Positions 24,147 through 37,440 of a stretch of 64,000 nt of DNA are shown in pieces. The DNA is taken from positions 1 to 64,000 of the forward strand of contig CAWWDR010000188.1 of the NCBI GenBank assembly GCA_963942565.1, in the 5' to 3' direction. Within the stretch, counting starts at the first letter, position 1, and each line of letters starts with the position of its first letter. The stretch is from Maea johnstoni (lineage: Eukaryota > Annelida > Polychaeta > Spionida > Magelonidae). The notes under the pieces were generated by a model, which had not been told where the DNA came from, made no database searches, and saw nothing but the letters and a program-made list of their open reading frames with translations. Made by a program: the position numbers and the translations under genes.

Positions 24147-24591
24147 ACTAACACATTTTAGTGACAACGCTAACAAGTCTGATTGTCACATTATCAGCTG
24201 TCATCATGGGTTCCCCTACTATGCAATCCCTCATGCAGCAACTTTATAATGTATTCTATGGCCCCTAATCATATTGTTTGGCCACAATATTACCTTTTTT
24301 GACGCAACACACTGAATTTTATGGCAATAACCTTCAAACACTGGCCATCTTGGATTTCTTCAAAACGCAAACTCAACCTAACCTCATGGATGGTTTCAAT
24401 GTATTCCTCGACCCCAAAAATATATGATTATAGTCTGTCTGACTTGGTTGGGCTAACCGCTTTTTCCTCTTTTTCCCCACAAAAAGTTTGTTTTTGCCTT
24501 CCAAACTTGGCAAACCTCTAAGTAGCACAACCGCGTCTATGTATAAACATACTTTTTGTCTCAACTCTGCAAAATGTTGATTTTGCTCATT

Positions 24592-24692
24592 AGGTCCCAC
24601 TGTAAAATTTGCCCATTGACAACAATGATGATCTCGCGTGTCTGTAATGTTGGCAATTGTTGGCAATGGGCACATTTTACAATGGGACCTAA
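24592..24692. repeat. 100-bp hairpin (MITE-like)
   Basis: TTAGGTCCCACTGTAAAATT with the next 9 bases pairs with CAATGGGCACATTTTACAAT and the following GGGACCTAA, giving ~29-bp arms with three or four mismatches. Confidence 0.65.
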
Positions 24693-25084
24693 TGGACAAG
24701 TGGAGTTATAGCTTATACCCTGCATTGTCAGCCATCTTGGACGCCATCTTGAATTTCTCAAAATGCTCAGGGGTGACAGAGAGATCGTATAAGGCACAAT
24801 CTTGGAATGACAAGCAAATGATAGCGGCACCAAATTTTGGACAATTACAGAGATTGCAGATCGGTTTGCTGTGTGTCTGGTATATTGTCCGTTTTGTGAA
24901 TAGTTTGTGATTTGTGAGGTGTCAGTTGTAGGAGTGGGAAGAGGATATTTGGGGCGTTTAAAACGGTTTTGGGTGCGAAGAGGATTAGCGTGGGTAGCGT
25001 TTTTGGCGGGAAACGAAATTTGGTAGGGAGTTTTGGGAAAAGTTGATTGTTTGTTGGAATTTTGAGTGTTTGTGTGTGAGAAAT
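24693..25084. other. Intergenic stretch, nothing recognised
   Basis: GT-rich with no gene supported. Confidence 0.4.
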
Positions 25085-25690
25085 AAGTAGGAGAAATAGT
25101 GGAGATGGTGGGTAGGGGGGAGAAGAGTTTGACAGGGAAAAATGAGAAAGATAAATTTTACATGTATAGGGCTTGTGTCGAAGGAGAGATGTGGGAGCGA
25201 GAAGCTAGGGAAGGGGAAAAAAGGCAATGGATGCATGGGGGGAGAAAGAAGGGGAGAGAGAACAGGAGATATGAGAATGGAGAAGAGAGATGGAGAGAAA
25301 AGTAGGAGAGTGGGAAAAAAGAGTATAAAGGTTGGAAGAGAGTAGAAAAGGGGGCAAAAGAGGGTGGAAGACAGCAAGCAGACAGCTGAAGAATTTCCAG
25401 GGAAGAAGGGGAGAGTAGAAGTAGAGAAGGGGGAGAATGATAAGGAGCAAAGGGGAGGGATTAGAGAAAGAAAGAGAGAAGCAACGGAGGAGGATGAAGA
25501 AGGGGAAAAAGAGGGGAAAGAGGCAGAAGATAGCAATTAAAGTGACGGAAGCAGGGGGAAAAGAGAGAGGAGAGGATGATAGAAGGAAAGAGGATGATAA
25601 GATGGAAATGGGGAGCGAAAAACAGGGGGAGGGGGCAGCGGGAGAAACTGGAAGGAAAGAGAGTAGGGGAAGAAAATGATGAAGAAGAGA
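25085..25690. repeat. ~600-bp polypurine tract (GA-rich + strand)
   Basis: The + strand is overwhelmingly G and A (GGAGGAGGATGAAGAAGGGG-like), with short pyrimidine breaks. Long open frames on either strand (up to 183 codons of S/F/P/L or E/K/R/G) follow from base composition only. Confidence 0.85.
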
Positions 25691-26349
25691 GAAGGGGAGA
25701 AGTGATAGGGGTGTGCTTGTGTACATATGTGTTGTTGTTTTTTCACCTTTATCTTACACAGTTGATGTTGGTTCAGACTAAACGGCTAAGGGGAAGGGAG
25801 TCACTGGTGTAAGTGAGGGGCGCTGGAACAGGTAGGCACGGAGGATACAGGAGACGAGGTAGTGGTACACTGCTGTTTTCATTGTTTGTTTATTGAAATA
25901 ATGAATTAACATAGTTTGTATGTGGGGTATGATTTGTGTTGAGGGGTTCCTTTCTGTAGGGTTTGAATATATGTGTAGGACAGGAAAACAGGGAAGGGAC
26001 AGACCTGGAACCGATAGGTTATATGTACAGGACAGGAGGACAGGGGAGGGTTATGGACCTGATGCAGGATGCATGACAAAAGTACGGGGGGAGAGGGAAC
26101 AGAAAGTGAGACCAGGCCCGGGGGTGACGAGTGGCCTGGGTGGTAGGGGTGATCTCCGTAGGTCCTCCCTTGGGAGTTGACCACGCGGGAAAAATGCGGT
26201 TGCGGATCTCAAACAAACAAACAAACAAACAAACAAGTCCACCCGGCAGATTCTGAGAGAGGACGCTCAAAGCTATCAACATCAGTTGAGAAAAAAACTT
26301 TATTAAAGATTTCACTCAAAATATTGGGTTTGGCTACCGGACTAAATAG
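25691..26349. other. Left flank of the 41-bp minisatellite, with an (AAAC)n run
   Basis: Holds two copies of a GTACAGGACAGGAGGACAGG-like phrase (about 25975 and 26028), a perfect CAAA run at 26213-26236, and no gene. The minisatellite begins within 120 bp of the run. Confidence 0.6.
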
Positions 26350-29300
26350 GACGGACCTTAAGCACCACGGCCTTAACTGGGGTAGGTGGATATATGAGCT
26401 AAGCACCGCAGCCTAAACTGGGGTAGGTGGATATATGAGCTTAACACCGCGGAAAAATGGGAAGGGTGACCTACTACCGAAGCCCCTCAGCCTTAACCGG
26501 GGTACGTTGACCTACAAGCGAAGCTCCTCTGCCTAAACTGGGGTATGTGGACCTACGAGCGAAGCACCTCGGCCTTAAATGGGGTAGGTAAACATATGAG
26601 CGAAGCACCTCGGACTAAACTGGGGTAGGTGGACATAGGAGTGAAGCAACTCAGCCTAAACTGGGGTAGGTGGATATACAAGCATAGCACCGCGGCCTAA
26701 ACTGTGGTAGGTGGATTTACTAGCTTAGCACCGGGGCCTTAACTGGGGTAGGTGGATATATGAGCTTAGCACCGCGGCCTTAACTGGGGTAGGTGGATAT
26801 ATAAGCTTAGCACCTTGGCATAAAATGGGTAGGGTGACCTACGAGCGAAGCCCCTCAGCCTAAACCGGGGTATGTGGACCTACGATCGAAGCACCTCGGC
26901 CTTAAATGGGGTAGGTGGACATATGAGCGAAGCACCTCAGCCTAAACTGGGGTAGGTGGACATAGGAGTGAAGTACCTCGGCCTAAACTGGGGTAGGTGG
27001 ATATATGAGCATAGCACCGCAGCCTAAACTGGAGTAGGTGGATATACTAGCTTAGAACCGCAGCTTAAACTTGGGTAGGTGGATATACGAGCTTAGCCCT
27101 GCGACCTAACATGGGATAAGTGGACATATAATCAAAGCACCTCAGCCTAAACTGGGGTAGGTGGACATAGGAGTGAAGCACCTCGGCCTAAACTGGGGTA
27201 GGTGGATATACGATCTTAGAACCGCAGCCTTAACTGGGGTAGGTGGATATACAAGCATAGCACCGCAGCCTAAACTGGGGAAGTTGGAGAATTGAGCAAA
27301 GCAGCTCGGCCTAAACTGGGGTAGGTAAACATAGGAGTGAAGCACCTCGGCCTAAACAGGGGTAGGTGGATATACGAGCTAAGCACCGCGGCCTAAACTT
27401 GGGTAGATAGATATACAAGCTTAGCACCGCGGCCTTAACTGGGGTAGGTGGATATATGAGCTTAGCACCGTGGCCTAAACTGGGGTATGTGGATAATTGG
27501 GTATGTGGCATAAAATGGGGTATGGTGACCTACGAGCGAAGCACCTCGGCCTTAACTGGTGTAGGTTGACCTACAAGCGAAGCACCTCGGCCTAAACTGG
27601 GGCATGTGGACCTACGAGCGAAGCTTCTCGGCCTTAACTGGGGTAGGTGGACATATGAGCGAAGCACCTCGGCCTAAACTGGGGTAGGTGGACATAGGGG
27701 TGAAGCACCTCGGCCTAAACTGGGGTAGGTGGACATATAAGCGAAGCACCTCAGCCTAAACTGGGGTAGGTGAACATAGGAGTGAAGCACCTTGGCCTAA
27801 ACGCGGGTAGGTGGATATACGAGCTTAGCACCATGGCCCAAACTGGGGTAGGTGGACAAAGGAGTGAAGCACCTCAGCCTAAACTGGGGTAGGTAGATAT
27901 AGGAGCTTAGAACGGCGGCCTGAACTGGGGTAGGTGGATATATGAGTGAAGCACTTCGGCCTAAACTGGGGTAGGTGGACATAGGAGTGAAGCACCTCAG
28001 CCTAAACAGGGGTAGGTGGATATAAGAGCATAGCACCGCGGCCTAAATTTGGGTATGTGGAGATATGAGGGAAGCAACTCGGCCTAAACTGGGGTAGGTG
28101 GACATAGGAGTGAAGCACCTCGACCTTAGCAGGGGTATGTGGATATACGAGCATAGCACCGTGGCCCAAACTGGGGTAGGTGGACATGTGTGCTTAGCAC
28201 CTCGGCCGAAACTGGAGTTGGTCGATATATAAGCTTAGCACTGCAATCTAAACTGGGGTAGGTGGATATATGAGCTTAGCACCGCGGCCTAAACTGGGGT
28301 TGGTGGATATACGAGCATAGCACGGCGGCCTTAACTGGGGTAAGTGGACATATGAGGAGAGCACCTCGGCCTAAACTGGGGTAGGTGGATATATGAGCCT
28401 AGCACCGCGGCCTAAACTGGGGCAGATGGACATATGAGCTTAGCACCGCGGCCTTATACTTGGTAGGTGGATATACGAGCTTATCACATCAGATTTAGCT
28501 GGGGAAGGTGGATATAAGAGCATAGCACCTCGGCCTAAACAGGGGTAGGTGGATATACTAGCAAAGCACCTCGGCCTACACTAGGGTAGGTGGACATAGG
28601 ATTGAAGCACCTTGGCCTAAACTGGGGTAGGTGGATATATGAGCTTAGCACCACAGCCTAAACTGTGGTAGGTGGATAAACTTGCACAGCACGGCGGCCT
28701 AAACAGGGGTAGGTGGACATATGAGCGAAGCACATCGGCCTAAACTGGGGTAGGTGAACATAGGAGTGAAGCACCTTGGCCTAAACTGGGGTAGGTGGAT
28801 ATACGAGCTTAGCAACGTGGCCCAAACTGGGGTAGGTGGACATATGAGCGAAGCACCTCGGCCTAAACTGGGGTAGGTGGACAAAGGAGTGAAGCACCTC
28901 AGCCTAAACTGGGGTAGGTGGATATAGGAGCTTAGAACCGCGGCCTAAACTGGGGAAGGTGGATATACCAGCATAGCATCGCAGCCCAAACTGGGGTATG
29001 TGGACATATGAGTGAAACACTTCGGCCTAAACTGGGGTAGGTGGACATCGGAGTGAAGCACCTCGGCCTTAACAGGGATATGTGGATATACGAGCATAGC
29101 ACCATGGCCCAAACTGGGGTAGGTGGACATGTGAGCTTAGCACCTCGGCCTAAACTCGAGTTGGTGGATATATAAGCTTAGCACTGCAGTCTAAACTGGG
29201 GTAGGTGGATATATGAGCTTAGCACCGCGGCCTAAACTGGGGTTGGTGGATATACGAGCATAGCACCGCGGCCTTAACTGGGGTAAGTGGATATATGAGT

Positions 29301-32300
29301 TTAGCAACGCGGCCTAAACTGGGGTAGGTGGACCTACGAGCGAAGCACCTTGGCCTTTACTGGGGTAGGTGGACATATGAGGAAAGCACCTCGGCCTAAA
29401 CTGGGGTAGGTGGATATACGAGCATAGCACCGCGGCCTAAACTGGGGCAGATTGACATATGAGCTTAGCACCACGGCCTTATACTTGGAAGGTGGATATA
29501 CGAGCTTATCACATCAGATTTAGCTGGGGTAGGTGGATATACGAGCATAGCACCGCTGCCTAAACTGGGGTAGGTGGAGATATGAGCAAAGCACCTCGGC
29601 CTAAACTGGAGTAGGTGGATATACGAGCGAAGCACCTCGGCCTACACTAGGGTAGGTGGACATAGGAGTGAAGCACCTTGGCCTAAACTGGGGTAGGTGG
29701 ATATATGAGCTTAGCACCACAGCCTAAACTGTGGTAGGTGGATAAACTTGCATAGCACGGCGGCCCAAACAGGGGTAGGTGGACATAGGGGTGAAGCACC
29801 TCGGCCTAAACTGGGGTAGGTGGACATATAAGCGAAGCACCTCAGCCTAAACTGGGGTAGGTGAACATAGGAGTGAAGCACCTTGGCCTAAACGCGGGTA
29901 GGTGGATATACGAGCTTAGCACCATGGCCCAAACTGGGGTAGGTGGACAAAGGAGTGAAGCACCTCAGCCTAAACTGGGGTAGGTAGATATAGGAGCTTA
30001 GAACGGCGGCCTAAACTGGGGTAGGTGGATATATGAGTGAAGCACTTCGGCCTAAACTGGGGTAGGTGGACATAGGAGTGAAGCACCTCGGCCTAAACAG
30101 GGGTAGGTGGATATAAGAGCATAGCACCGCGGCCTAAATTTGGGTATGTGGAGATATGAGGGACGCAACTCGGCCTAAACTGGGGTAGGTGGACATAGGA
30201 GTGAAGCACCTCGACCTTAGCAGGGGTATGTGGATATACGAGCATAGCACCGTGGCCCAAACTGGGGTAGGTGGACATGTGTGCTTAGCACCTCGGCCTA
30301 AACTGGAGTTGGTGGATATATAAGCTTAGCACTGCAATCTAAACTGGGGTAGGTGGATATATGAGCTTAGCACCGCGGCCTAAACTGGGGTTGGTGGATA
30401 TACGAGCATAGCACGGCGGCCTTAACTGGGGTAAGTGGACATATGAGGAGAGCACCTCGGCCTAAACTGGGGTAGGTGGATATATGAGCCTAGCACCGCG
30501 GCCTAAACTGGGGCAGATGGACATATGAGCTTAGCACCGCGGCCTTATACTTGGTAGGTGGATATACGAGCTTATCACATCAGATTTAGCTGGGGTAGGT
30601 GGATATACGAGCATAGCACCTCGGCCTAAACAGGGGTAGGTGGATATACTAGCGAAGCACCTCGGCCTACACTAGGGTAGGTGGACATAGGATTGAAGCA
30701 CCTTGGCCTAAACTGGGGTAGGTGGATATATGAGCTTAGCACCACAGCCTAAACTGTGGTAGGTGGATAAACTTGCACAGCACGGCGGCCTAAACAGGGG
30801 TAGGTGGACATATGAGCGAAGCACATCGGCCTAAACTGGGGTAGGTGAACATAGGAGTGAAGCACCTTGGCCTAAACTGGGGTAGGTGGATATACGAGCT
30901 TAGCAACGTGGCCCAAACTGGGGTAGGTGGACATATGAGCGAAGCACCTCGGCCTAAACTGGGGTAGGTGGACAAAGGAGTGAAGCACCTCAGCCTAAAC
31001 TGGGGTAGGTGGATATAGGAGCTTAGAACCGCGGCCTAAACTGGGGAAGGTGGATATACCAGCATAGCATCGCAGCCCAAACTGGGGTATGTGGACATAT
31101 GAGTGAAACACTTCGGCCTAAACTGGGGTAGGTGGACATCGGAGTGAAGCACCTCGGCCTTAACAGGGATATGTGGATATACGAGCATAGCACCATGGCC
31201 CAAACTGGGGTAGGTGGACATGTGAGCTTAGCACCTCGGCCTAAACTGGAGTTGGTGGATATATAAGCTTAGCACTGCAGTCTAAACTGGGGTAGGTGGA
31301 TATATGAGCTTAGCACCGCGGCCTAAACTGGGGTTGGTGGATATACGAGCATAGCACCGCGGCCTTAACTGGGGTAAGTGGATATATGAGTTTAGCAACG
31401 CGGCCTAAACTGGGGTAGGTGGACCTACGAGCGAAGCACCTTGGCCTTTACTGGGGTAGGTGGACATATGAGGAAAGCACCTCGGCCTAAACTGGGGTAG
31501 GTGGATATACGAGCATAGCACCGCGGCCTAAACTGGGGCAGATTGACATATGAGCTTAGCACCACGGCCTTATACTTGGAAGGTGGATATACGAGCTTAT
31601 CACATCAGATTTAGCTGGGGTAGGTGGATATACGAGCATAGCACCGCTGCCTAAACTGGGGTAGGTGGAGATATGAGCAAAGCACCTCGGCCTAAACTGG
31701 AGTAGGTGGATATACGAGCGAAGCACCTCGGCCTACACTAGGGTAGGTGGACATAGGAGTGAAGCACCTTGGCCTAAACTGGGGTAGGTGGATATATGAG
31801 CTTAGCACCACAGCCTAAACTGTGGTAGGTGGATAAACTTGCATAGCACGGCGGCCCAAACAGGGGTAGGTGGACATATGAGCGAAGCACCTCGGCCTAA
31901 ACTGGGGTAGGTGAACATAGGAGTGAAGCACCTTGGCCTAAACTGGGGTAGGTGGATATACAAGCTAAGCACCGCGGCCTAAACTAGGGTAGGTGGATAT
32001 ACGAGCTTAGCACCATGGCCCAAACTGGGGTAGGTGGACATATGAGCGAAGCACCTCGGCCTAAACTGGGATAGGTGGACATAGGAGTGAAGCACCTCTG
32101 CCTAAACTGGGGTAGGTGGATATAGGAGCTTAGAACCGCGGCCTTAACTGGGGTAGGTGGATATACCAGCATAGCATCGCAGCCCAAACTGGGGTATGTG
32201 GACATATGAGCGAAGCACTTCGGCCTAAACTGGAGTAGGTGGACATAGGAGTGAAGCACCTCGGCCTAAACAGGGGTAGGTGGATATACAAGCATAGCAC

Positions 32301-34951
32301 CGTGGCCCAAACTGGGGTAGGTGGACATATGAGCTCAGCACCTCGGCCTAAACTGGAGTTGGTAGATATACGAGCTTAGTACCGCGGCCTTAACTGGGGT
32401 TGGTGAATATATGAGCTTAGCAACGCGGCCTTAACTGCAGTAGGTGGATATAAGAGCTTAGCACCTCGACCTAAACTGGGGTAGGTGAACATAGGAGTGA
32501 AGCACCTTGGCCTAAACTGGGGTAGGTGGATATACAAGCTTAGCACCGCTGCCTAAACTAGGGTAGGTGGATATACAAGCTTAGCACCATGGCCCAAACT
32601 GGGGTAGGTGGACATATGAGCGAAGCACCTTGGCCTAAACTGGGAAAGGTGGACATAGGAGTGAAGCACCTCGGCCTAAACTAGGGTAGGTGGATATAGG
32701 AGCTTAGAACCGCGGCCTAAACTGGGGTAGGTGGATATACCAGCATAGCATCGCAGCCCAAACTGGGGTATGTGGACATATGAGTGAAGCACTTCGGCGT
32801 AAACTGGGGTAGGTGGACATAGGAGTGAAGCACCTCGGCCTAAACTGGGGTAGGTGGAAATAGGAGTGAAGCACCTCGGCCTAAACTGGGGTAGGTGGAT
32901 ATATGAGTGAAGCACTTCGGCGTAAACTGGGGTAGGTGGACATAGGAGTGAAGCACCTCGGCCTAAACTGGGGTAGGTGGATATTAGAGCATAGCACCGC
33001 GGCCTAAACTTGGGTATGTGGAGATATGAGGGAAGCAACTCGGCATAAACTGGGGTAGGAGGACATAGGAGTGAAACACTTCGGCCTAAACTGGGGTAGG
33101 AGGACATAGGAGTGAAGCACCTCGGCCTAAACTGGGGTAGGTGGACATAGGAGAGAAGCACCTCGGCCTAAACAGGGGTATGTGGACATATGAGTGAAGC
33201 ACTTCGGCCTAAACGTGGGTAGGTGGACATAGGATTGAAGCACCTTGGCCTAAACTGGGGTAGGTGGATATAAGAGCATAGCACCGCAGCCTAAACTTGG
33301 GTATGTGGAGATATGAGGGAAGCTACTCGGCCTAAACTTGGGTAGGAGGACATAGGAGTGAAGCACCTCGGCCTTAACAGGGATATGTGGATATACGAGC
33401 ATAGCACCGTGGCCCAAAATGGGGTAGGTGGACATATGAGCTCAGCACCTCAGCCTAAACTGGTGTTGGTGGATATATAAGCTTAGCACTGCGGCCTAAA
33501 CTGGGGTAGGTGGATATATGAGCTTAGCACCGCGGCCTAAACTGGAGTTGGTGGATATACGAGCTTAGCACCGCGGCCTTAACTTGGGTTGGTGGATATA
33601 AGAGCTTAGCACCTCGACCTAAACTGGGGAAGGTGAACATAAGAGTGAAGCACCTTGGCCTAAACTGGGGTAGGTGGATATACAAGCTTAGCACCGCGGC
33701 CTAAACTAGGGTAGGTGGATATACGAGCTTAGCACCATGGCCCAAACTGGGGTAGGTGGACATATGAGCGAAGCACCTCGGCCTTAACTGGGAAAGGTGG
33801 ACATAGGAGTGAAGCACCTCTGCCTAAACTGGGGTAGGTAGATATAGGAGCTTAGAACCGCGGCCTAAACTGGGGTAGGTGGATATACCAGCATAGCATC
33901 GCAGCCCAAACTGGGGTATGTGGACATATGAGTGAAGCACTTTGGCCTAAACTGGGGTAGGTGGACATAGGAGTGAAGCACCTCGGCTTAAACTGGGGTA
34001 GGTGGATATACGAGCATAGCACCGCGGCCTTAACTTGGGTAGGTGGACATAGGAGTGAAGCACCTCGGCCTTAACAGGGATATGTGGATATACGAGCATA
34101 GCACCGTGGCCCAAACTGGGGTAGGTGGACATATGAGCTCAGCACCTCGGCCAAAACTGGAGTTGGTGGATATATAAGCTTAGCACTGCGGCCTAAACTG
34201 GGGTAGGTGGATATATGAGCTTAGCACCGCAGCCTAAACTGGAGTTGGTGGATATACGAGCTTAGCACCGCGGCCTTAACTGGGGTTGGTGGATATATGA
34301 GCTTAGCAACGCAGCCTTAACTGCGGTAGGTGGACATATGAGCGAAGCACCTCGGCCTAAACTGGGGTAGGTGGACATAGGAGTGAAGCACCTCGGCCTA
34401 AACTGGGGTAGGTGGAGATACGAGCATAGCACCGCGGCCTAAACTGGGGAAGATGGACATATGAGCTTAGCACCGCGGCCTTATATTGGGTAGGTGGATA
34501 TACAAGCTTAGCACATCAGATTAAGCTGGGGTAGGTGGATATACGAGCATAGCACCGCGGCCTAAACTGGGGTAGGTGGAGATATGAGCAAAGCAGCTCG
34601 GCCTAAACTGGGGTAGGTAAACATAGGAGTGAAGCACCTCGGCCTAAACAGGGGTATGTGGATATACGAGCTTAGCACCGCGGCCTAAACTGGGGTAGAT
34701 AGACATACAAGCTTAACACTGCAGATTAAATTGGGGTAGGAGGATATACGAGCATAGCACGGCGACCTAAACTGGGGTAGGTGGAGATATGAGAGAAGCA
34801 CCTCGGCCTAAACTGGCGTAGGTAAACATAGGAGTAAAGCACCTCGGCCTAAACTGGGGTATGTGGATATACGAGCTTAGCACCACTGCCTTAACTGGGG
34901 TAGGTGGACATATGAGCGAAGCACATCGGCCTAAACTGGGGAAGGTGGATA
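26350..34951. repeat. 41-bp minisatellite, about 210 copies
   Basis: The unit is GGGGTAGGTGGATATACGAG followed by C(T/A)TAGCACCGCGGCCTAAACT. Main variants differ in the middle (GATATACGAGC.TAG, GACATATGAGCGAAG, GACATAGGAGTGAAG) and in CACCGCGG against CACCTCGG. Because 41 is not a multiple of 3, the minus strand cycles through three frames giving a 41-residue periodic peptide (STYPSLGRGA, PPTPV, SYIHLPQFRPRC). Open frames reach 161 codons but have no start, stop or splice consistency, so I do not call them genes. A few isolated units recur at about 35311-35395 and 37797-37895. Confidence 0.95.
27681..31862. repeat. Exact tandem duplication of a 51-unit (2091-bp) block in the minisatellite
   Basis: 27681-29771 is repeated at 29772-31862 with an offset of 2091 bp, which is 51 x 41. 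Order and variants of the units, including odd ones (ACGCGGGTAGG, CACATCAGATTTAGCTGGGG), are kept. Only a few substitutions separate the blocks, so this step is recent compared with unit divergence. Confidence 0.9.
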
Positions 34952-34984
34952 TTATACAAATACATGATTGCATGTCTACACCGA

Positions 34985-35018
34985 GTGAGCATTGTCACCC
35001 GAGGGTGACAATGCTCAC
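34985..35018. repeat. Perfect 16-bp-arm hairpin beside the minisatellite
   Basis: GTGAGCATTGTCACCC, a GA loop, then GGGTGACAATGCTCAC. It lies 34 bp past the last minisatellite unit. Confidence 0.9.
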
Positions 35019-35191
35019 GAGGGGTAGACTATCATGCTGGCAACCCCACAGAGATGTCATATTTGTTTTATTATACCGAACACCATGACAAGTTGAAACT
35101 TACAAAACCCATTTAGGCAGTGCAATTTTGGAGCAGCAGGTTTACCGTGCTGACCATGCTGGGATGTCATATTTGTTTATCATACCGAACA

Positions 35192-35427
35192 ACCTATCAT
35201 CTCAACTGGGTTGAGATTTTACTTTCTTTTCCTAAATTGAGACACTCGCGCATGTTGTTCTCAACAATAAGATAATTCTATTGTTGACGCCGGCATTCTG
35301 CTCATTCTTTCCTGGGGTGGGTGGACATAGGAGTGAAGCACCTCGGCCTAAACTGGGGTAGGTGTATGTATACGAGCTTAGGACCGCGGCCTAAGAGGAA
35401 GAGGAAGCTTGACTAAGCCTTAGTCCA
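35192..35427. repeat. Hairpin module with minisatellite units, copy 1
   Basis: 35192-35310 (ATCTCAAC.GTTGAGAT and TCAACAATA..TATTGTTGA hairpins) is nearly identical to 37441-37569. It is followed by two 41-bp minisatellite units and AAGAGGAAGAGGAAGCTTGA, a phrase also following the second copy. Confidence 0.85.
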
Positions 35428-35454
35428 AGGATTGAGTTTATTTGAGGGTTCAAT

Positions 35455-37160
35455 TAAAAAAAAAGTCGCCAGGTGATCATCTCAGATTTGGACAAAACTT
35501 ATCTCTCATGTGTGCCTTTATGTTTAAGGAGATTACACAAAAAATTTCACTTCAAAATTCCGAACAGTTTTTGAGAAAACTGAGGATAAAGGCACAGGAC
35601 GGGGTATAGCTCATATTTTCACTCATGAATCCAGAAAAATACATAACCTTGATCCGCAACCCCATAGGCACTGCATGCTAGCACCTAGGGCATTTGCGCC
35701 TCAGGTTACGCGGTGTAGCCTGGGAAAGTATTGGTCACGTGATTTTTTTCAGAAAGAGGCTGGCCAGATGTTGCCTGGAATCCAGGCATGCGCAACTGGT
35801 TTCGCAGCAATTTCAGTCTGATCCAGGGCCCGTGAAACCACGTCAACATCCAAAATGGTGATCGCTTTTCTAGCTATTTTTTTAACATTCTTTTGTCTAT
35901 GGCCAAAACGGAAGCACTCAGGACAAACAAACAAGATGCAGCTTGACACAACTGATGGAATGATCTGTGCAGTAAGCATGCAGCAGAGAGACTGGCTGGC
36001 TGGGTATATAGGATGTCATCCTATCTAGGTCAGATAGGTTGCCAAGGAGATGGGGTCAGCAGGCAGTCAGCCTGGGGTACACAGGTTATCTATGACTCAT
36101 AGTGGGAGGCAGCGAAATTTGATGATGCATGCTCAGTGCCCACTCCCTGTCTTCATACTCCCAGATGAATCTAAATAGTGTGTTGGACCATTTTCAGATG
36201 CTCACAGTTTTTTTGTAAAATTTGATGTGCAAAGCCTATATTTGCTATTATAACTGATACATGGAAAATCAGATTATGAAATAATTTCTTTCATATCCCT
36301 TATGGTTACTGAGATAAAGAATGTGATTTTCGTTCAATTTCAGGTCATTCTTTTTTACAGGCCATTCATATTTGATGAAATGTTTTACTTGATTTATATT
36401 GTCTATTTATTGGGGATTCTAGAAAAGTCAAGATGTTTTTCTAAAAAGCTCAAATTTTGGCACAGTTGGTGGGTAAAAATTGGTCGGGATCAAATTTGTA
36501 GTAATTTGGCCTAATTTAAAAGCCAGATTTATACCAAATTTTGTTTTGTGGTCTCAATTCCTTCACATAAAAAAATACTTTTACTAATGGACTATAGCGA
36601 CTGTTTCAGGTCTATCGGTCAATCTTAAGGCCTGTGTATAAATACAGTAATTATTTTACACTGGTAGGATTTAACTTATTCAGTACACAGACATTTAAAA
36701 AATAATATTGTTAATTGGTTTTGTCAATATTTTTTAGTCTTTTTTTTTTTGGATGAAATGGTCTAAAATCAGTTTTTTTTGTTCCTTTTTGATATTCAGG
36801 GCCCTTGTTGCACTCCTTATTCACATGGGGTGACAAGTTCTAATTTATTTATACTGTTTACTTGTAATTGCTTTCTAAAGAAATTCGAGTTTTTAGAAAT
36901 AAGTCCAAATTTTGTTACACCTGCTTTCCAAATATAGACCCTGTTTTCATGGTTCGATTTGACCATGTAGTGAAATGCCCACTGCCATCACATTTTGATA
37001 CTAGTTTGTCCAATGTACTAAGATAGGCTGTTAATATGTTTAGGCGTCTTTTATGGTTCTTCCATCTTCACTCTACATTTATCCTTTTTTTGACAATTTT
37101 GTCTCTTTTTGGTTGATTGGTCACTTCAAAGTCATCTGTTGTAAAGTATGTAATGCTATT
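35455..37160. repeat. Segmental duplication, block 1
   Basis: 35455-35820 (TCGCCAGGTGATCATCTCAG onward) recurs at 38591-38955, and 36440-37160 recurs at 38955-39785 and in part at 39796-40115. Copies are highly similar and in the same direction. 35820-36440 is present only here, so the second copy carries a deletion of this piece. No coding frame is conserved. Confidence 0.85.
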
Positions 37161-37440
37161 ATGCTAATATTACAAAGATATTATTCACTATAATGTTAAT
37201 ATATCAACACATAGGGAATCAGATTTTGAAATCGATTTTGTTTTTGCTACTACTTATTCAGACAAAATGAACCAAAATTCGTTTTTTTGTTACTTCTATA
37301 CATTGTTGAGGGAAACGCATTTCATGATGCAAATTTATTATTTCATTTTTTCATGTCTGATTAAAGGAGCTTTTAGTAATAAGATTCTTGTCTGGGATGT
37401 TTTAAAATGAGTCCAACATTTGGCACAGCTGCTTTATAAA

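Noticed and set aside
24985-25812. Frames up to 183 codons in the purine tract
   Set aside because: Low-complexity S/F/P/L or E/K/R/G sequence from biased composition.
26350-34951. Many minus-strand frames of 60-161 codons (YPSLGRGA, PPTPV)
   Set aside because: They follow from a 41-bp repeat read in three frames in turn; no start, splice or domain logic.
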